Below are positions 1 through 8,777 of a DNA stretch of 64,000 nt, piece after piece; within the stretch, counting starts at the first letter, position 1, and the number at the start of each line of letters is the position of its first letter. This stretch comes from Bacteroidota bacterium. GTDB lineage: Bacteria > Bacteroidota > Bacteroidia > Bacteroidales > VadinHA17. The position numbers and the translations under genes were made by a program. Location of the stretch: positions 95,768 through 159,767 of the forward strand of contig DRFJ01000050.1 of the NCBI GenBank assembly GCA_011050615.1. Direction: 5' to 3'. The notes beneath the pieces were generated by a model that saw only the letters and a program-made list of their open reading frames with translations, searched no databases and was not told the origin of the DNA.

Positions 1-627
1 TATCATGATGGCTACTTCTTTGAAAGCACGGGAGTGGAAGGCAAATCAACATTAAGAAAAGTGGAAACTGAAACGGGAAATGTTCTTCAATTACATAATC
101 TTGAAAGTAAATTCTTTGCAGAAGGGCTGGTCCTTCATGAAGGCTACCTTTATCAACTGACATGGAAGAATAACCTTGGTTTTGTATATGATATTCAGAA
201 CTTTGAAGAGATTAAAAGAGTTCATTATACCACACAGGGCTGGGGTCTTGCCAGTAATGGTGAGGAGCTGATAATGAGTGACGGCACAAATAAACTTTAT
301 TTTCTTGAGCCTGATTATTTCACGGTTTTATCATCAATAGAGGTATATGACAATAAAAACCATGTATGGAATCTGAATGAGCTTGAATATATCAACGGCG
401 AGATTTGGGCAAATATATATACAACTGATCGAATTGCACGCATAGATCCTGGCACGGGCAAGGTGCTGGCATATATAGATCTCTCCGGTTTATTGCCTGA
501 AAAGGATTATCATCCTGACCTGGCTGAACTGAACGGCATAGCATGGGATGGAGGGAATGAGCGCTTATTTGTTACCGGTAAAAACTGGCCCCGGCTTTTC
601 GAGATTAAAATTGTCAGTCGCCGGTGA
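1..627 (+). CDS. Glutaminyl-peptide cyclotransferase (glutamine cyclotransferase family), 5' truncated
   Basis: The reading frame is open from base 1, so the N-terminus (signal peptide and first propeller blade) lies outside the window; 208 residues remain. The visible part begins YHDGYFFESTGVEGKST and continues with the repeated short blades of the glutamine cyclotransferase beta-propeller family, including FFAEGLVLHEGYLYQLTWK, VWNLNELEYINGEIWAN and ELNGIAWD. The family forms N-terminal pyroglutamate from glutamine on proteins and peptides, usually in the periplasm. The 3' end overlaps the convergent lipid kinase gene by 14 bp. The family call is firm from the motif pattern; the substrate is not known. 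Confidence 0.85.
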   Translation, partial: YHDGYFFESTGVEGKSTLRKVETETGNVLQLHNLESKFFAEGLVLHEGYLYQLTWKNNLGFVYDIQNFEEIKRVHYTTQGWGLASNGEELIMSDGTNKLYFLEPDYFTVLSSIEVYDNKNHVWNLNELEYINGEIWANIYTTDRIARIDPGTGKVLAYIDLSGLLPEKDYHPDLAELNGIAWDGGNERLFVTGKNWPRLFEIKIVSRR

Positions 628-1564
628 TGCCCTGTACAATATTTATTGACCTGGGAAGTATATTAAATTCAATGGGTGAATGACCGAGGGATTCCCCATC
701 GGCTTCAACATGTATCAGTGGATCTGAATCAATCTTTATTCTCGACCCCGTATAACCCTCTACCTTTGGATGATCGAGTATTGTACCGTTATAGAGTCTT
801 TTCAGGCTGCGTATGATTTCACCCTTGCGCATTCTCTTTATCAGGGTAAGCTCAAACAGTCCGTCATCTGCAACAGCTCCGGGTGTTTGCATCATGCCTC
901 CTCCGGAGTATTTGCCTATACCCAGGCTTATTGAAAAGGTGTCGTTCTGAATTTTTTTACCGTCTATCTCAATACTGGTACTGGTATGTTTGTATGAAAG
1001 CAGGCTCCTTAACAATACCCAGAAATAGAGTGTTTTGCTGCTGTGGCCCCTTTCTTTTTGCCGGTTCGACCTCTGTACTACCAGGGCATCAAATCCAAGG
1101 CCGGCAATGTTAACAAAATACCTTTCCCTGACATCCGTACCCGAGTAAAATTTTATTACCCCTGTATCCTGGAGAAATATATCTTCATTTTTTATTACCC
1201 TGATAGCCGCTTCATAATCCATGGGTATGTCAAACATCCTTCCCCAGTCATTTCCAGTACCTACCGTAACCATTCCCAGTATTATATCCGTTGTTGGCAC
1301 CTCCTTCTGGCGGAAAGCACCGTTTACAACTTCATTCATGGTACCGTCGCCTCCGACAACAAGTATCTTCCTGCATCCTTTCCTGATAGCATCAGCGGCA
1401 AGATCCATTGCATGGTGCTTGGCCTCTGTGAAGATATAACTGAAGGGAATGTCATAACGATTTAAAAGATATGATATGATACTCCAATCCTTGTATCCTT
1501 TCTTCTTCCCTGCATTCGGATTGACTATTATATGCCATTCCCTTTTTATCTTTGCTCTGCCCAT
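614..1564 (-). CDS. Diacylglycerol/lipid kinase family protein (DgkB/YegS-like)
   Basis: This 316-residue protein has the diacylglycerol-kinase catalytic fold: VNPNAGKKKG at residues 14-23, the nucleotide-binding GGDGTMNEVVNG starting at residue 71, and GTGNDWGR near residues 102-109. The C-terminal half matches the beta-sandwich of the YegS/DgkB group (ADDGLFELTLI, HVEADGE). Such enzymes phosphorylate diacylglycerol or related lipids at the inner face of the membrane, recycling lipid for phospholipid synthesis. No signal peptide or transmembrane segment is visible. It stands alone, convergent with the preceding gene. The exact lipid cannot be told from sequence. Confidence 0.88.
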   Translation of the reverse strand: MGRAKIKREWHIIVNPNAGKKKGYKDWSIISYLLNRYDIPFSYIFTEAKHHAMDLAADAIRKGCRKILVVGGDGTMNEVVNGAFRQKEVPTTDIILGMVTVGTGNDWGRMFDIPMDYEAAIRVIKNEDIFLQDTGVIKFYSGTDVRERYFVNIAGLGFDALVVQRSNRQKERGHSSKTLYFWVLLRSLLSYKHTSTSIEIDGKKIQNDTFSISLGIGKYSGGGMMQTPGAVADDGLFELTLIKRMRKGEIIRSLKRLYNGTILDHPKVEGYTGSRIKIDSDPLIHVEADGESLGHSPIEFNILPRSINIVQGITGD

Positions 1565-1723
1565 AATAATTAGATTGGGGAGCTGTAAAGATGCTAAAAA
1601 AATATCTATTCGAAAATGTTAACCTGATTTAACCACAAAAACATGTTAATAAAGTGTTGAAAACCGTAACCGAAATGTTTACAATTACATCGTTGATCAA
1701 GGATTTACGGGAATCAGAAATAT

Positions 1724-1731
1724 TATTTTTG
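1724..1731 (+). promoter_or_regulatory. Putative -7 promoter element for parA
   Basis: TATTTTTG fits the Bacteroidota TAnnTTTG -7 consensus and lies 43 bp before the parA start, in the 209-bp gap after the lipid kinase. No TTTG lies at the expected 19-21 bp upstream spacing, so only half of the promoter is supported. Confidence 0.4.
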
Positions 1732-1773
1732 AGACTCCCAAAAAGACATAATTAAATTAAATAAAAAAAGCAG

Positions 1774-2565
1774 ATGGCGAGGATTATTTCATTGACAAAC
1801 CAGAAGGGTGGAGTAGGTAAAACAACAACGGCTATAAATCTTGCTGCCAGCCTGGCAGCACTTGACAGGAAAGTACTGGTGGTAGATTTTGATCCTCAGG
1901 CTAATGCCACTTCAGGATTTGGAATTGATAACCGTAAGATTGAAACAACAATTTATGACTGTATCATCAATGATGCGCACCCGGAAAGTGCAATTACAGC
2001 TACCGAAATTGATAATCTTGAAATTATTCCTTCAAATATTGACCTTGTTGGCGCAGAAATAGAGATGCTGAATACTGAAAAGAGAGAGAGTATTCTGAAG
2101 AATGTTTTGAAAGCCATACCTGACAGGTATGATTATATGCTCGTTGATTGTTCACCCTCACTGGGATTGCTTACGGTGAATGCACTGACGGCCTCCGATT
2201 CAGTTATCGTGCCTGTTCAGTGTGAATATTTTGCACTTGAAGGGCTTGGCAAATTGCTTAATACCATTAAAATAATACAGAAAAACCTTAACAGGGAACT
2301 TGTAATCGAAGGATTCCTGCTTACAATGTATGATTCAAGGCTGAGGCTCTCAAACCAGGTTGTCGAAGAGGTAAGAAAGCATTTCCAGCAAATGGTCTTT
2401 GACACAATAATACAACGTAATGTGAAACTCAGTGAGGCTCCCAGCTATGGACAGCCAGCTATTTTATATGATGCTGAATCAAGGGGTGCGGTCAATTACC
2501 TTAACCTTGCCCAGGAATTAATCGACAAGGGTGAAAACGGTACAGGGAGAAATACTGATATCTAG
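1774..2565 (+). CDS. parA: Chromosome partitioning ATPase ParA (Soj)
   Basis: This 263-residue Walker-type ATPase has the deviant Walker A motif KGGVGKTT at residues 11-18, the switch region DFDPQANAT near residue 39 and the Walker B segment MLVDCSPSLG. Its length matches chromosomal Soj/ParA rather than the larger plasmid type with an N-terminal HTH. It binds DNA non-specifically as an ATP dimer and, together with ParB, moves the origin region. parB follows 26 bp downstream on the same strand, so the two are very probably co-transcribed. Confidence 0.95.
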   Translation: MARIISLTNQKGGVGKTTTAINLAASLAALDRKVLVVDFDPQANATSGFGIDNRKIETTIYDCIINDAHPESAITATEIDNLEIIPSNIDLVGAEIEMLNTEKRESILKNVLKAIPDRYDYMLVDCSPSLGLLTVNALTASDSVIVPVQCEYFALEGLGKLLNTIKIIQKNLNRELVIEGFLLTMYDSRLRLSNQVVEEVRKHFQQMVFDTIIQRNVKLSEAPSYGQPAILYDAESRGAVNYLNLAQELIDKGENGTGRNTDI

Positions 2566-2591
2566 CAGATGATATTAATACAGATAGTGTT

Positions 2592-3473
2592 ATGGTAAAG
2601 AAACAAGCATTGGGAAGAGGACTTGGTGCATTAATAGACGATGCTGAGAGGGAGAAACTGGAGGAGAAAGTTGAAGCGAACCTCGAAATCAATATTGATG
2701 ATATTGGGCTCAACCCTTTTCAGCCACGAACAAGGTTTGATGAACAGTTACTTGAAGAGCTGGCTTCTTCAATCCGTAAACTGGGAATTGTACAGCCTCT
2801 TACGGTCAGGGAAAAGGGAGATAACAAATACCAGCTTATTGCCGGTGAACGACGATTAAAAGCAGCACGCCTGGCAGGACTCAAAAGAGTGCCTGCCTAT
2901 ATTCGTACCGCTGATGACCAGGCAATGCTGGAACTGGCCCTGGTTGAAAATATTCAGAGAGAAGATCTCGATGCAATTGAAATAGCCATAAGTTATCAGA
3001 GACTTATAGAGGAATGTAAGCTTACACAGGAAAAACTGAGCGAAAGAGTGGGAAAACAAAGATCAACGGTTACCAACTACCTTCGATTGCTTAAACTGCC
3101 CGCAGAAATACAACTGGGGATAAAAAATAAACAGCTTACAATGGGCCATGCACGCACCCTGGTTAATATTGAAGATGCCAAGCAGCAAATAAAAGTATAC
3201 TACAGGATAATCGATGATGGCCTTTCGGTTCGTAAAACTGAAGAACTGGTTCGTAAGCTCCAGATGACAAAGTTGAAAGACCCTGAAAAAAACCAGAAGA
3301 AAAAACAACTTAACAATGATTTCCAGGACCTGTCCGGGCACCTTTCCGAAATATTCAAGTCTGATGTCCAGTTCAGAATAAATGAAAAGGGGAAAGGTAA
3401 GATTGTTATACAATTTGATAATACCGAACAAATGGAGAGGATTTTAGAGGTATTGGATAAACTTAACTCCTAA
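2592..3473 (+). CDS. parB: Chromosome partitioning protein ParB (Spo0J)
   Basis: This 293-residue protein has the complete ParB layout: N-terminal NPFQPRTRF box (from residue 41), the CTPase motif GERRLKAA at residues 85-92, ENIQREDL at 119-126, a helix-turn-helix region around KLSERVGKQRSTVTNYLRLL, and a C-terminal dimerisation domain. ParB loads on parS sites and slides as a CTP clamp, working with ParA. No canonical parS palindrome is visible in or around the gene. The end of parB contains the start of a promoter-like element for the next gene. Confidence 0.95.
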   Translation: MVKKQALGRGLGALIDDAEREKLEEKVEANLEINIDDIGLNPFQPRTRFDEQLLEELASSIRKLGIVQPLTVREKGDNKYQLIAGERRLKAARLAGLKRVPAYIRTADDQAMLELALVENIQREDLDAIEIAISYQRLIEECKLTQEKLSERVGKQRSTVTNYLRLLKLPAEIQLGIKNKQLTMGHARTLVNIEDAKQQIKVYYRIIDDGLSVRKTEELVRKLQMTKLKDPEKNQKKKQLNNDFQDLSGHLSEIFKSDVQFRINEKGKGKIVIQFDNTEQMERILEVLDKLNS

Positions 3474-3479
3474 AATATA

Positions 3480-3487
3480 TATCTTTG
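3480..3487 (+). promoter_or_regulatory. Putative -7 promoter element for the DUF5683 gene
   Basis: TATCTTTG is an exact match to TAnnTTTG, 7 bp after the parB stop and about 65 bp before the next coding start. It suggests that the DUF5683-transglycosylase pair can be transcribed independently of parAB. No well-spaced -33 TTTG is seen. Confidence 0.4.
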
Positions 3488-3551
3488 CCTTATTGTCATA
3501 AGCGTGAGTTAATCCATGCCCCGGTTTAAATAAGAGTGACAACAAAAGGTA

Positions 3552-4205
3552 TTGATATTGAAAATAGTTAAACTGAGCATATTACTCATTATACTGGCAA
3601 TAAATGCCTGTGCCCAGGTCATTATAGAAGAAAGAGATACAACATCCCTGGACCGGGAACAGACAGAGCAGCTTACTTTTTCCCGGAGAGAAATATCACC
3701 CGTGAAAGCCACTATGATGGCAGCTGCCTTACCCGGACTGGGTCAGGTGTATAACAGGAAATACTGGAAAATACCTCTCGTATATGCGGGTTTTGGTGCC
3801 CTGGGATACAGCATAATACGAAATTCACAAAATTTTGACGGTTATCTCGGTGCCTACCAGGACATAACGGATAACGTTCCTGAAACCAGGAGTTATGAGA
3901 AATATACTCCTTCGTTTGATTCCGGGGAAATAGATCCCGCACTGGGGGCTGATAACTATAACCCTCAGACTCACAGCTGGGTAAAAGACCAGATGCTTAA
4001 TGCTATATCGTATTACAGGAGATACCGTGATTTATCTTATATTGGTGTCGGTTTCTGGTATATTTTATCAATACTGGATGCAAATGTTGATGCTCTTATG
4101 GCAGACTATGATATCAGCCCTGAATTGAGCCTCAGTGTTGATCCTGTACCTATCGGTACAGTTTATGGCCCGACAATGGGCCTGGGGATAAAAGTAACAT
4201 TTTAA
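3552..4205 (+). CDS. DUF5683 family membrane/exported protein
   Basis: This 217-residue protein starts with an export signal (LKIVKLSILLIILAINACAQ) and contains AAALPGLGQVYNRKYWKIPL, the hallmark of the DUF5683 family common in Bacteroidota. A hydrophobic stretch follows (VYAGFGALGYSI), with another around YIGVGFWYILSILDANVDAL, suggesting membrane hairpins. Two TTG starts are possible, at 3552 or 3558; the AAAGG at 3545-3549 is better spaced for 3558. The function is unknown. Its place between parB and a lytic transglycosylase, an arrangement I recall from other Bacteroidota, hints at a cell-envelope or division role, which is inference. Confidence 0.8.
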   Translation: MILKIVKLSILLIILAINACAQVIIEERDTTSLDREQTEQLTFSRREISPVKATMMAAALPGLGQVYNRKYWKIPLVYAGFGALGYSIIRNSQNFDGYLGAYQDITDNVPETRSYEKYTPSFDSGEIDPALGADNYNPQTHSWVKDQMLNAISYYRRYRDLSYIGVGFWYILSILDANVDALMADYDISPELSLSVDPVPIGTVYGPTMGLGIKVTF

Positions 4206-4215
4206 TGATAAAGCC

Positions 4216-5739
4216 ATGCGAAGAATAGTGATTTTAATAGCAGGAATAATATTTGTTAATGTCCCGGTCTCGGCAGTGAATGATACAATAATTACCGGAT
4301 CAGACAGTGAATTTATTGAAAGAAAACTCGATAGCCTGACCCATATATGGTTTCTTGAAAGAATGGTCCCCGGAGAAGACAACTTTGCAGAAGACGCTCT
4401 GCCTGTAGTTGAATTTCCGGATTCTGTCTACAGGGAACGCCTGCATAATATTCATTCGGTGGTGAACCTTCCCTATAACAGTGTTGTGAAAAATCATATT
4501 CATGTTTACACGGGGAAGAAGAGAAGTAATTTTGAAATTATGCTTGGGATGAGGGAATACTATTTTCCCATGATAGAGGATATTTTTGATTCTTATGGCC
4601 TGCCGGCCGAATTAAAGTATATGGCTGTCATAGAATCTGCTCTTAATCCCAATGCTGTCTCAAGGGTCGGTGCAACCGGCTTATGGCAATTCATGTACAG
4701 CACAGGCAGAGCCTACGGTCTGACAATTAATTCAGTGGTGGATGAAAGAAGGGATCCCATAAAATCAACTCATGCAGCAGCCAGATATATCAAAGACCTA
4801 TATAATATTTACAATGACTGGGGCCTGGTAATTGCTGCTTACAACTGTGGCCCGGGAAATGTGAATAAGGCAATAAGAAGATCAGGTAACAAAAAAGATT
4901 ACTGGGAGATTTATTACAGGCTTCCAAGAGAGACAAGAGGCTACCTGCCCGGTTATATTGCCGCTACCTATGCAATGCATTATTACAGGGAACATAATAT
5001 TATACCCCGGAAGGTAAATTTTTCACTTGCAACAGATACAATAATGGTTACCAGGGATATACACCTGGAACAAATGTCAGAAGTAATGAACATTCCCCTG
5101 GCAGAGTTAAAGGCGCTCAACCCACAGTACAGGACACTGATAGTGCCAGGCAGAAGTAAGGCTATGGCAATAAACCTGCCTATAAAATACATGGGCGACT
5201 TTATCTCTCTCCAGGATTCTGTAGCAGCATACCGGGCCGATCATTATTTTAAGCCGGAACTAAAAAATGCCAGCCCTACACAATCAACATATATACCACC
5301 CAGCATTAATGGTAAGACAAAACTGACATATACCGTTAAGGAAGGTGATAACCTTGGTTATATTGCAAGCTGGTATAATGTAGGAGTATCTGACCTGAGA
5401 TACTGGAATAATATTTACCGTAATCTTATTCGTATTAACCAGAAACTTGCAGTATATGTGAACCCTTCTGAAAAAGAATATTATTCTGTCGTTGATGGTC
5501 TAAGCTTTGCCGAAAAGCAGGCAAGGATTGGAAAACCTGTCATTGTTCAAAAAATTACTGATGAGGAAACTGCTGATAATGATTATGTTTATCATACGGT
5601 GAGATATGGGGACACGGTCTGGGATATAGCAAAAAAATATTCGGGAGTCAGTGCCACCGATATCCTCAACCTTAATGGACTGAGCCAGTCGGGGAAAATT
5701 CATGCAGGGCAAAAACTGAAAATTAAGAAGAAAAGCTAA
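4216..5739 (+). CDS. mltD: Membrane-bound lytic murein transglycosylase D-like protein with LysM domains
   Basis: This 507-residue exported protein begins with a signal peptide (MRRIVILIAGIIFVNVPVSA). An SLT domain spans about residues 105-260; the catalytic glutamate is E140 in AVIESALNP, followed by GATGLWQFMYSTGRAYGL and the AAYNCGPGNVNKAI motif. Two LysM repeats follow: about residues 373-417 (YTVKEGDNLGYIASWY) and 460-506 (YHTVRYGDTVWDIAKKY). It should cleave the glycan strands of murein in the periplasm, making 1,6-anhydromuropeptides. It starts 10 bp after the DUF5683 gene and is probably in the same transcript. Confidence 0.92.
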   Translation: MRRIVILIAGIIFVNVPVSAVNDTIITGSDSEFIERKLDSLTHIWFLERMVPGEDNFAEDALPVVEFPDSVYRERLHNIHSVVNLPYNSVVKNHIHVYTGKKRSNFEIMLGMREYYFPMIEDIFDSYGLPAELKYMAVIESALNPNAVSRVGATGLWQFMYSTGRAYGLTINSVVDERRDPIKSTHAAARYIKDLYNIYNDWGLVIAAYNCGPGNVNKAIRRSGNKKDYWEIYYRLPRETRGYLPGYIAATYAMHYYREHNIIPRKVNFSLATDTIMVTRDIHLEQMSEVMNIPLAELKALNPQYRTLIVPGRSKAMAINLPIKYMGDFISLQDSVAAYRADHYFKPELKNASPTQSTYIPPSINGKTKLTYTVKEGDNLGYIASWYNVGVSDLRYWNNIYRNLIRINQKLAVYVNPSEKEYYSVVDGLSFAEKQARIGKPVIVQKITDEETADNDYVYHTVRYGDTVWDIAKKYSGVSATDILNLNGLSQSGKIHAGQKLKIKKKS

Positions 5740-5771
5740 CAGATCTTTTATGAGCTCATAATACCCAGGCT

Positions 5772-8771
5772 ATGCGTCCATACAAGACCTTTCTTATTTT
5801 CCTGGTCTTAATGCTTCTCCTTTACGGGCCGGCATTTTTTCTCAGGGGCCCGCTTAAAATAGCACCCGGCATGTCTGTCAGGTGGCCGGATATCAATTTG
5901 GCTTATATGAGCAGTGATAAGCCGGGGGAAGAAAGCCTGAATACAATTTCACCTATCGATACATTAACCGGCAGCTCTGCTGCTGCAGATACTCTCACCC
6001 CGGGTTTAAAAACTGCTGAAAGCTATCTTTATGATTTCTCTGATTACCAGCAGCTAACGCATTCATTAAACAGTTTGGTAAGTAATGATACCGGGCAGCT
6101 GAGATTGATGTATTATGGTGATTCTCAGCTTGAAGGAGACAGGATTACCTGCCGCTTGCGTGAAGAATTAAGGAAGATAAATCCGGGGAGCGGACCGGGC
6201 TTGCTGAGTATAAGCCCGCTTGTGTCCTACACAAGAACATCCCATGTCAGGTCGTCAGGTAACTGGGATGACTATGATTATCTTGATTACCGGGACGGAC
6301 TGATAAGCCATCAGAAACTGGGACCAATGATGAGTATCAGCAGGTTTACTAAACCGGGCAGGAGGGGAGAAACACCTGAAATAGCATGGTTCAGTGTTGA
6401 ACCTTCGATATTCTCAGATAGCTTATCAGCTAAATATGATTTGTTCAGGCTGTTCTATGGCAACCTGAAAGATACCATGAAGATTGAAGTCTATACAGGT
6501 GAGTATTTAATCAGCAGGGATACCCTGATACCCTCGGACAGCGAAAGTGAATATTCAGTTCCCCTGGGATCATCTTCTTACATAAGGGTCGTTTTTGAAA
6601 GTAAGTCCAGTCCTGACTTTTACGGATTCAGTATTGAGGGTAAACAGGGTGCAGTGGTTGATAATATACCAAGAAGAGGAAGTGCTGGCTTTGAATATAC
6701 AATGGTTTCAGAGGATAATCTTGCAAGCCTTTATGGAATGATAAAACCGGATATCCTGGTAATGCATTACGGTCTTAATGTGGTTTTGAATGTGAGATCG
6801 AGCTATAAGTATTATGAAGAAGGCATATACCGGCAGTTGCTCAGGTTAAAGGAGTTGTGCCCGGGAACAGTTGTTATACTTGTCGGACTTACCGATATGG
6901 CCCATAAGGTTGACGGAGAGTTTCAATCATATGAAAATATTCCCCGGATAAGGGATGCACAAAAAAAAGCGGCTGAAAGGGCAGGGGTATTATTCTGGGA
7001 TTCATGGCAGGCCATGGGTGGTGAAAACTCAATAATAAAATGGAGCCGGAAAGTTCCGGCTCTGGCATCCGATGATTTCACTCATCTTACATATGCAGGT
7101 GGTGATGCCCTGGCCGATTTAATTCTCAGGGATATTATTACGGTTGAAACACCGCAAAAAAAGGAAATTGCCCAAAGGGTAATGATTTCCCCGTCTCTAT
7201 ATGCTGATACCACAGCTGAAAAATCAGACGATGAAAAAAATCTCCGGGCTGCTGCCGGACGGATGTTTCTTGACATGATTTCATACGACCAGGGCAAACC
7301 CCTGCTGTTCTCAAGAGCCTCATTCTGGATCTTCCTGTTCATAGCCCTGATGTTTTACAGCCTCTTATTTACTAAACCCTTGCTCAGAAACACCTATCTC
7401 TTCCTGTTCAGCCTGTTTTTCTATTACAAGTCGGGAGGGGTTTTCTTCTTCCTGCTGATAATATCCACGCTGACAGATTATTTCGCGGGACTTATGATAT
7501 ACAGGGCAAGAAGAAAAACAGTGAAGAGACTTTTCGTTTTTTTAAGCTTGCTGGTTAACCTGGGCATGCTTTCATATTTTAAATATACCGGTTTCTTTAC
7601 GGGTATCTTTAATAATATCTTTAATACTGACCTGCCTGTAATTGACTGGTTTGCTGCTCTTTCCAATTTCTACCTTGGGACGGGTTTCAATATTGACGTA
7701 ATTTTGCTTCCCGTTGGAATATCTTTCTTTACCTTCCAGACCATAAGCTATACCCTGGATGTATACAGGGGAAAAACTGAGCCTGTGAGGAATATACTTG
7801 ATTTCGGTTTTTATGTTTCTTTCTTCCCTCAGCTGGTTGCCGGACCCATAGTCAGGGCATCTGAATTTGTCCCGCAGCTTTATGCACCCTTCAACCTGTC
7901 AGAAAGGGAGTGGGGTCATGCCCTCTTCCTTATAGTGGGGGGTCTGATAAAAAAGGTGGTAGTATCTGATTTCATTTCTGTGAATTTTGTTGACAGGGTA
8001 TTCGATACGCCTTTAATGTATTCAGGGCTGGAGAACCTTATGGCTGTTTATGGTTACGGCCTGCAGATTTATTGTGACTTTTCCGGATATACTGACATTG
8101 CCATCGGTATAGCATTAATGCTCGGATACAGGTTACCGGTCAACTTTAATTCACCTTACAAGGCATATAATTTAACTGATTTCTGGCGAAGATGGCACAT
8201 ATCACTTTCGCGATGGCTCAGGGATTATTTATATATCTCCCTTGGCGGTAACAGGGAGGGCCGTTTCAGGACCCTGGTGAATTTGATGGTAACCATGTTG
8301 CTGGGAGGCTTATGGCACGGGGCTGCATGGAGGTTTGTCTTATGGGGTGGCCTGCATGGACTGGGCATGGTGGTGAATAAGTTATGGATGAATATCTTCC
8401 CCCGCAGAAGAGGACCGGGCAGAATAAAAAGGTTTATATCTGTTTTTATCACTTTTAATTTTGTAAGCTTCTGCTGGATATTTTTCAGGGCTCCTGATAT
8501 GAAGGGTGTTTTAATAATGCTCAGGCAAATATTCACAGCTTTCAGCCCGGGTAGCCTGATCAACGTTTTTACTGCCTACAGCCAGGTGATAATAATAATT
8601 GTCTGTGCTTATATTCTTCATTTTATGCCGGTAAAAGTGAAAGAATCATACAGGGGACTTTTTATCAGGCTTCCGCTTATTGCAAAGATTATTCTTGTAT
8701 ACCTCGTGGCCCTGGTTCTTTATAATGTGCAATCCGCAGATATACAGCCCTTTATCTACTTCAGGTTCTGA
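5772..8771 (+). CDS. SGNH-hydrolase/MBOAT fusion O-acyltransferase
   Basis: This 999-residue protein joins two activities that are often separate genes. After an N-terminal membrane anchor (residues 5-25) comes a presumed periplasmic SGNH domain: nucleophile S118 in YYGDSQLEGD and the D435-x-x-H438 pair in DDFTHLTYAGG. From about residue 510 an MBOAT membrane acyltransferase follows, with PVGISFFTFQTISYTLD, FFPQLVAGPI, QIYCDFSGYTDIAIGIALM, FWRRWHISLSRWLRDYL and the conserved histidine near residue 848 in GGLWHGAAW. By analogy to AlgI plus AlgJ/AlgX, the MBOAT part would pass an acyl (probably acetyl) group across the inner membrane and the SGNH part would place it on an exported glycan. The glycan is unknown; no polysaccharide genes flank it. 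Confidence 0.88.
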   Translation: MRPYKTFLIFLVLMLLLYGPAFFLRGPLKIAPGMSVRWPDINLAYMSSDKPGEESLNTISPIDTLTGSSAAADTLTPGLKTAESYLYDFSDYQQLTHSLNSLVSNDTGQLRLMYYGDSQLEGDRITCRLREELRKINPGSGPGLLSISPLVSYTRTSHVRSSGNWDDYDYLDYRDGLISHQKLGPMMSISRFTKPGRRGETPEIAWFSVEPSIFSDSLSAKYDLFRLFYGNLKDTMKIEVYTGEYLISRDTLIPSDSESEYSVPLGSSSYIRVVFESKSSPDFYGFSIEGKQGAVVDNIPRRGSAGFEYTMVSEDNLASLYGMIKPDILVMHYGLNVVLNVRSSYKYYEEGIYRQLLRLKELCPGTVVILVGLTDMAHKVDGEFQSYENIPRIRDAQKKAAERAGVLFWDSWQAMGGENSIIKWSRKVPALASDDFTHLTYAGGDALADLILRDIITVETPQKKEIAQRVMISPSLYADTTAEKSDDEKNLRAAAGRMFLDMISYDQGKPLLFSRASFWIFLFIALMFYSLLFTKPLLRNTYLFLFSLFFYYKSGGVFFFLLIISTLTDYFAGLMIYRARRKTVKRLFVFLSLLVNLGMLSYFKYTGFFTGIFNNIFNTDLPVIDWFAALSNFYLGTGFNIDVILLPVGISFFTFQTISYTLDVYRGKTEPVRNILDFGFYVSFFPQLVAGPIVRASEFVPQLYAPFNLSEREWGHALFLIVGGLIKKVVVSDFISVNFVDRVFDTPLMYSGLENLMAVYGYGLQIYCDFSGYTDIAIGIALMLGYRLPVNFNSPYKAYNLTDFWRRWHISLSRWLRDYLYISLGGNREGRFRTLVNLMVTMLLGGLWHGAAWRFVLWGGLHGLGMVVNKLWMNIFPRRRGPGRIKRFISVFITFNFVSFCWIFFRAPDMKGVLIMLRQIFTAFSPGSLINVFTAYSQVIIIIVCAYILHFMPVKVKESYRGLFIRLPLIAKIILVYLVALVLYNVQSADIQPFIYFRF

Positions 8772-8777
8772 TTAATA

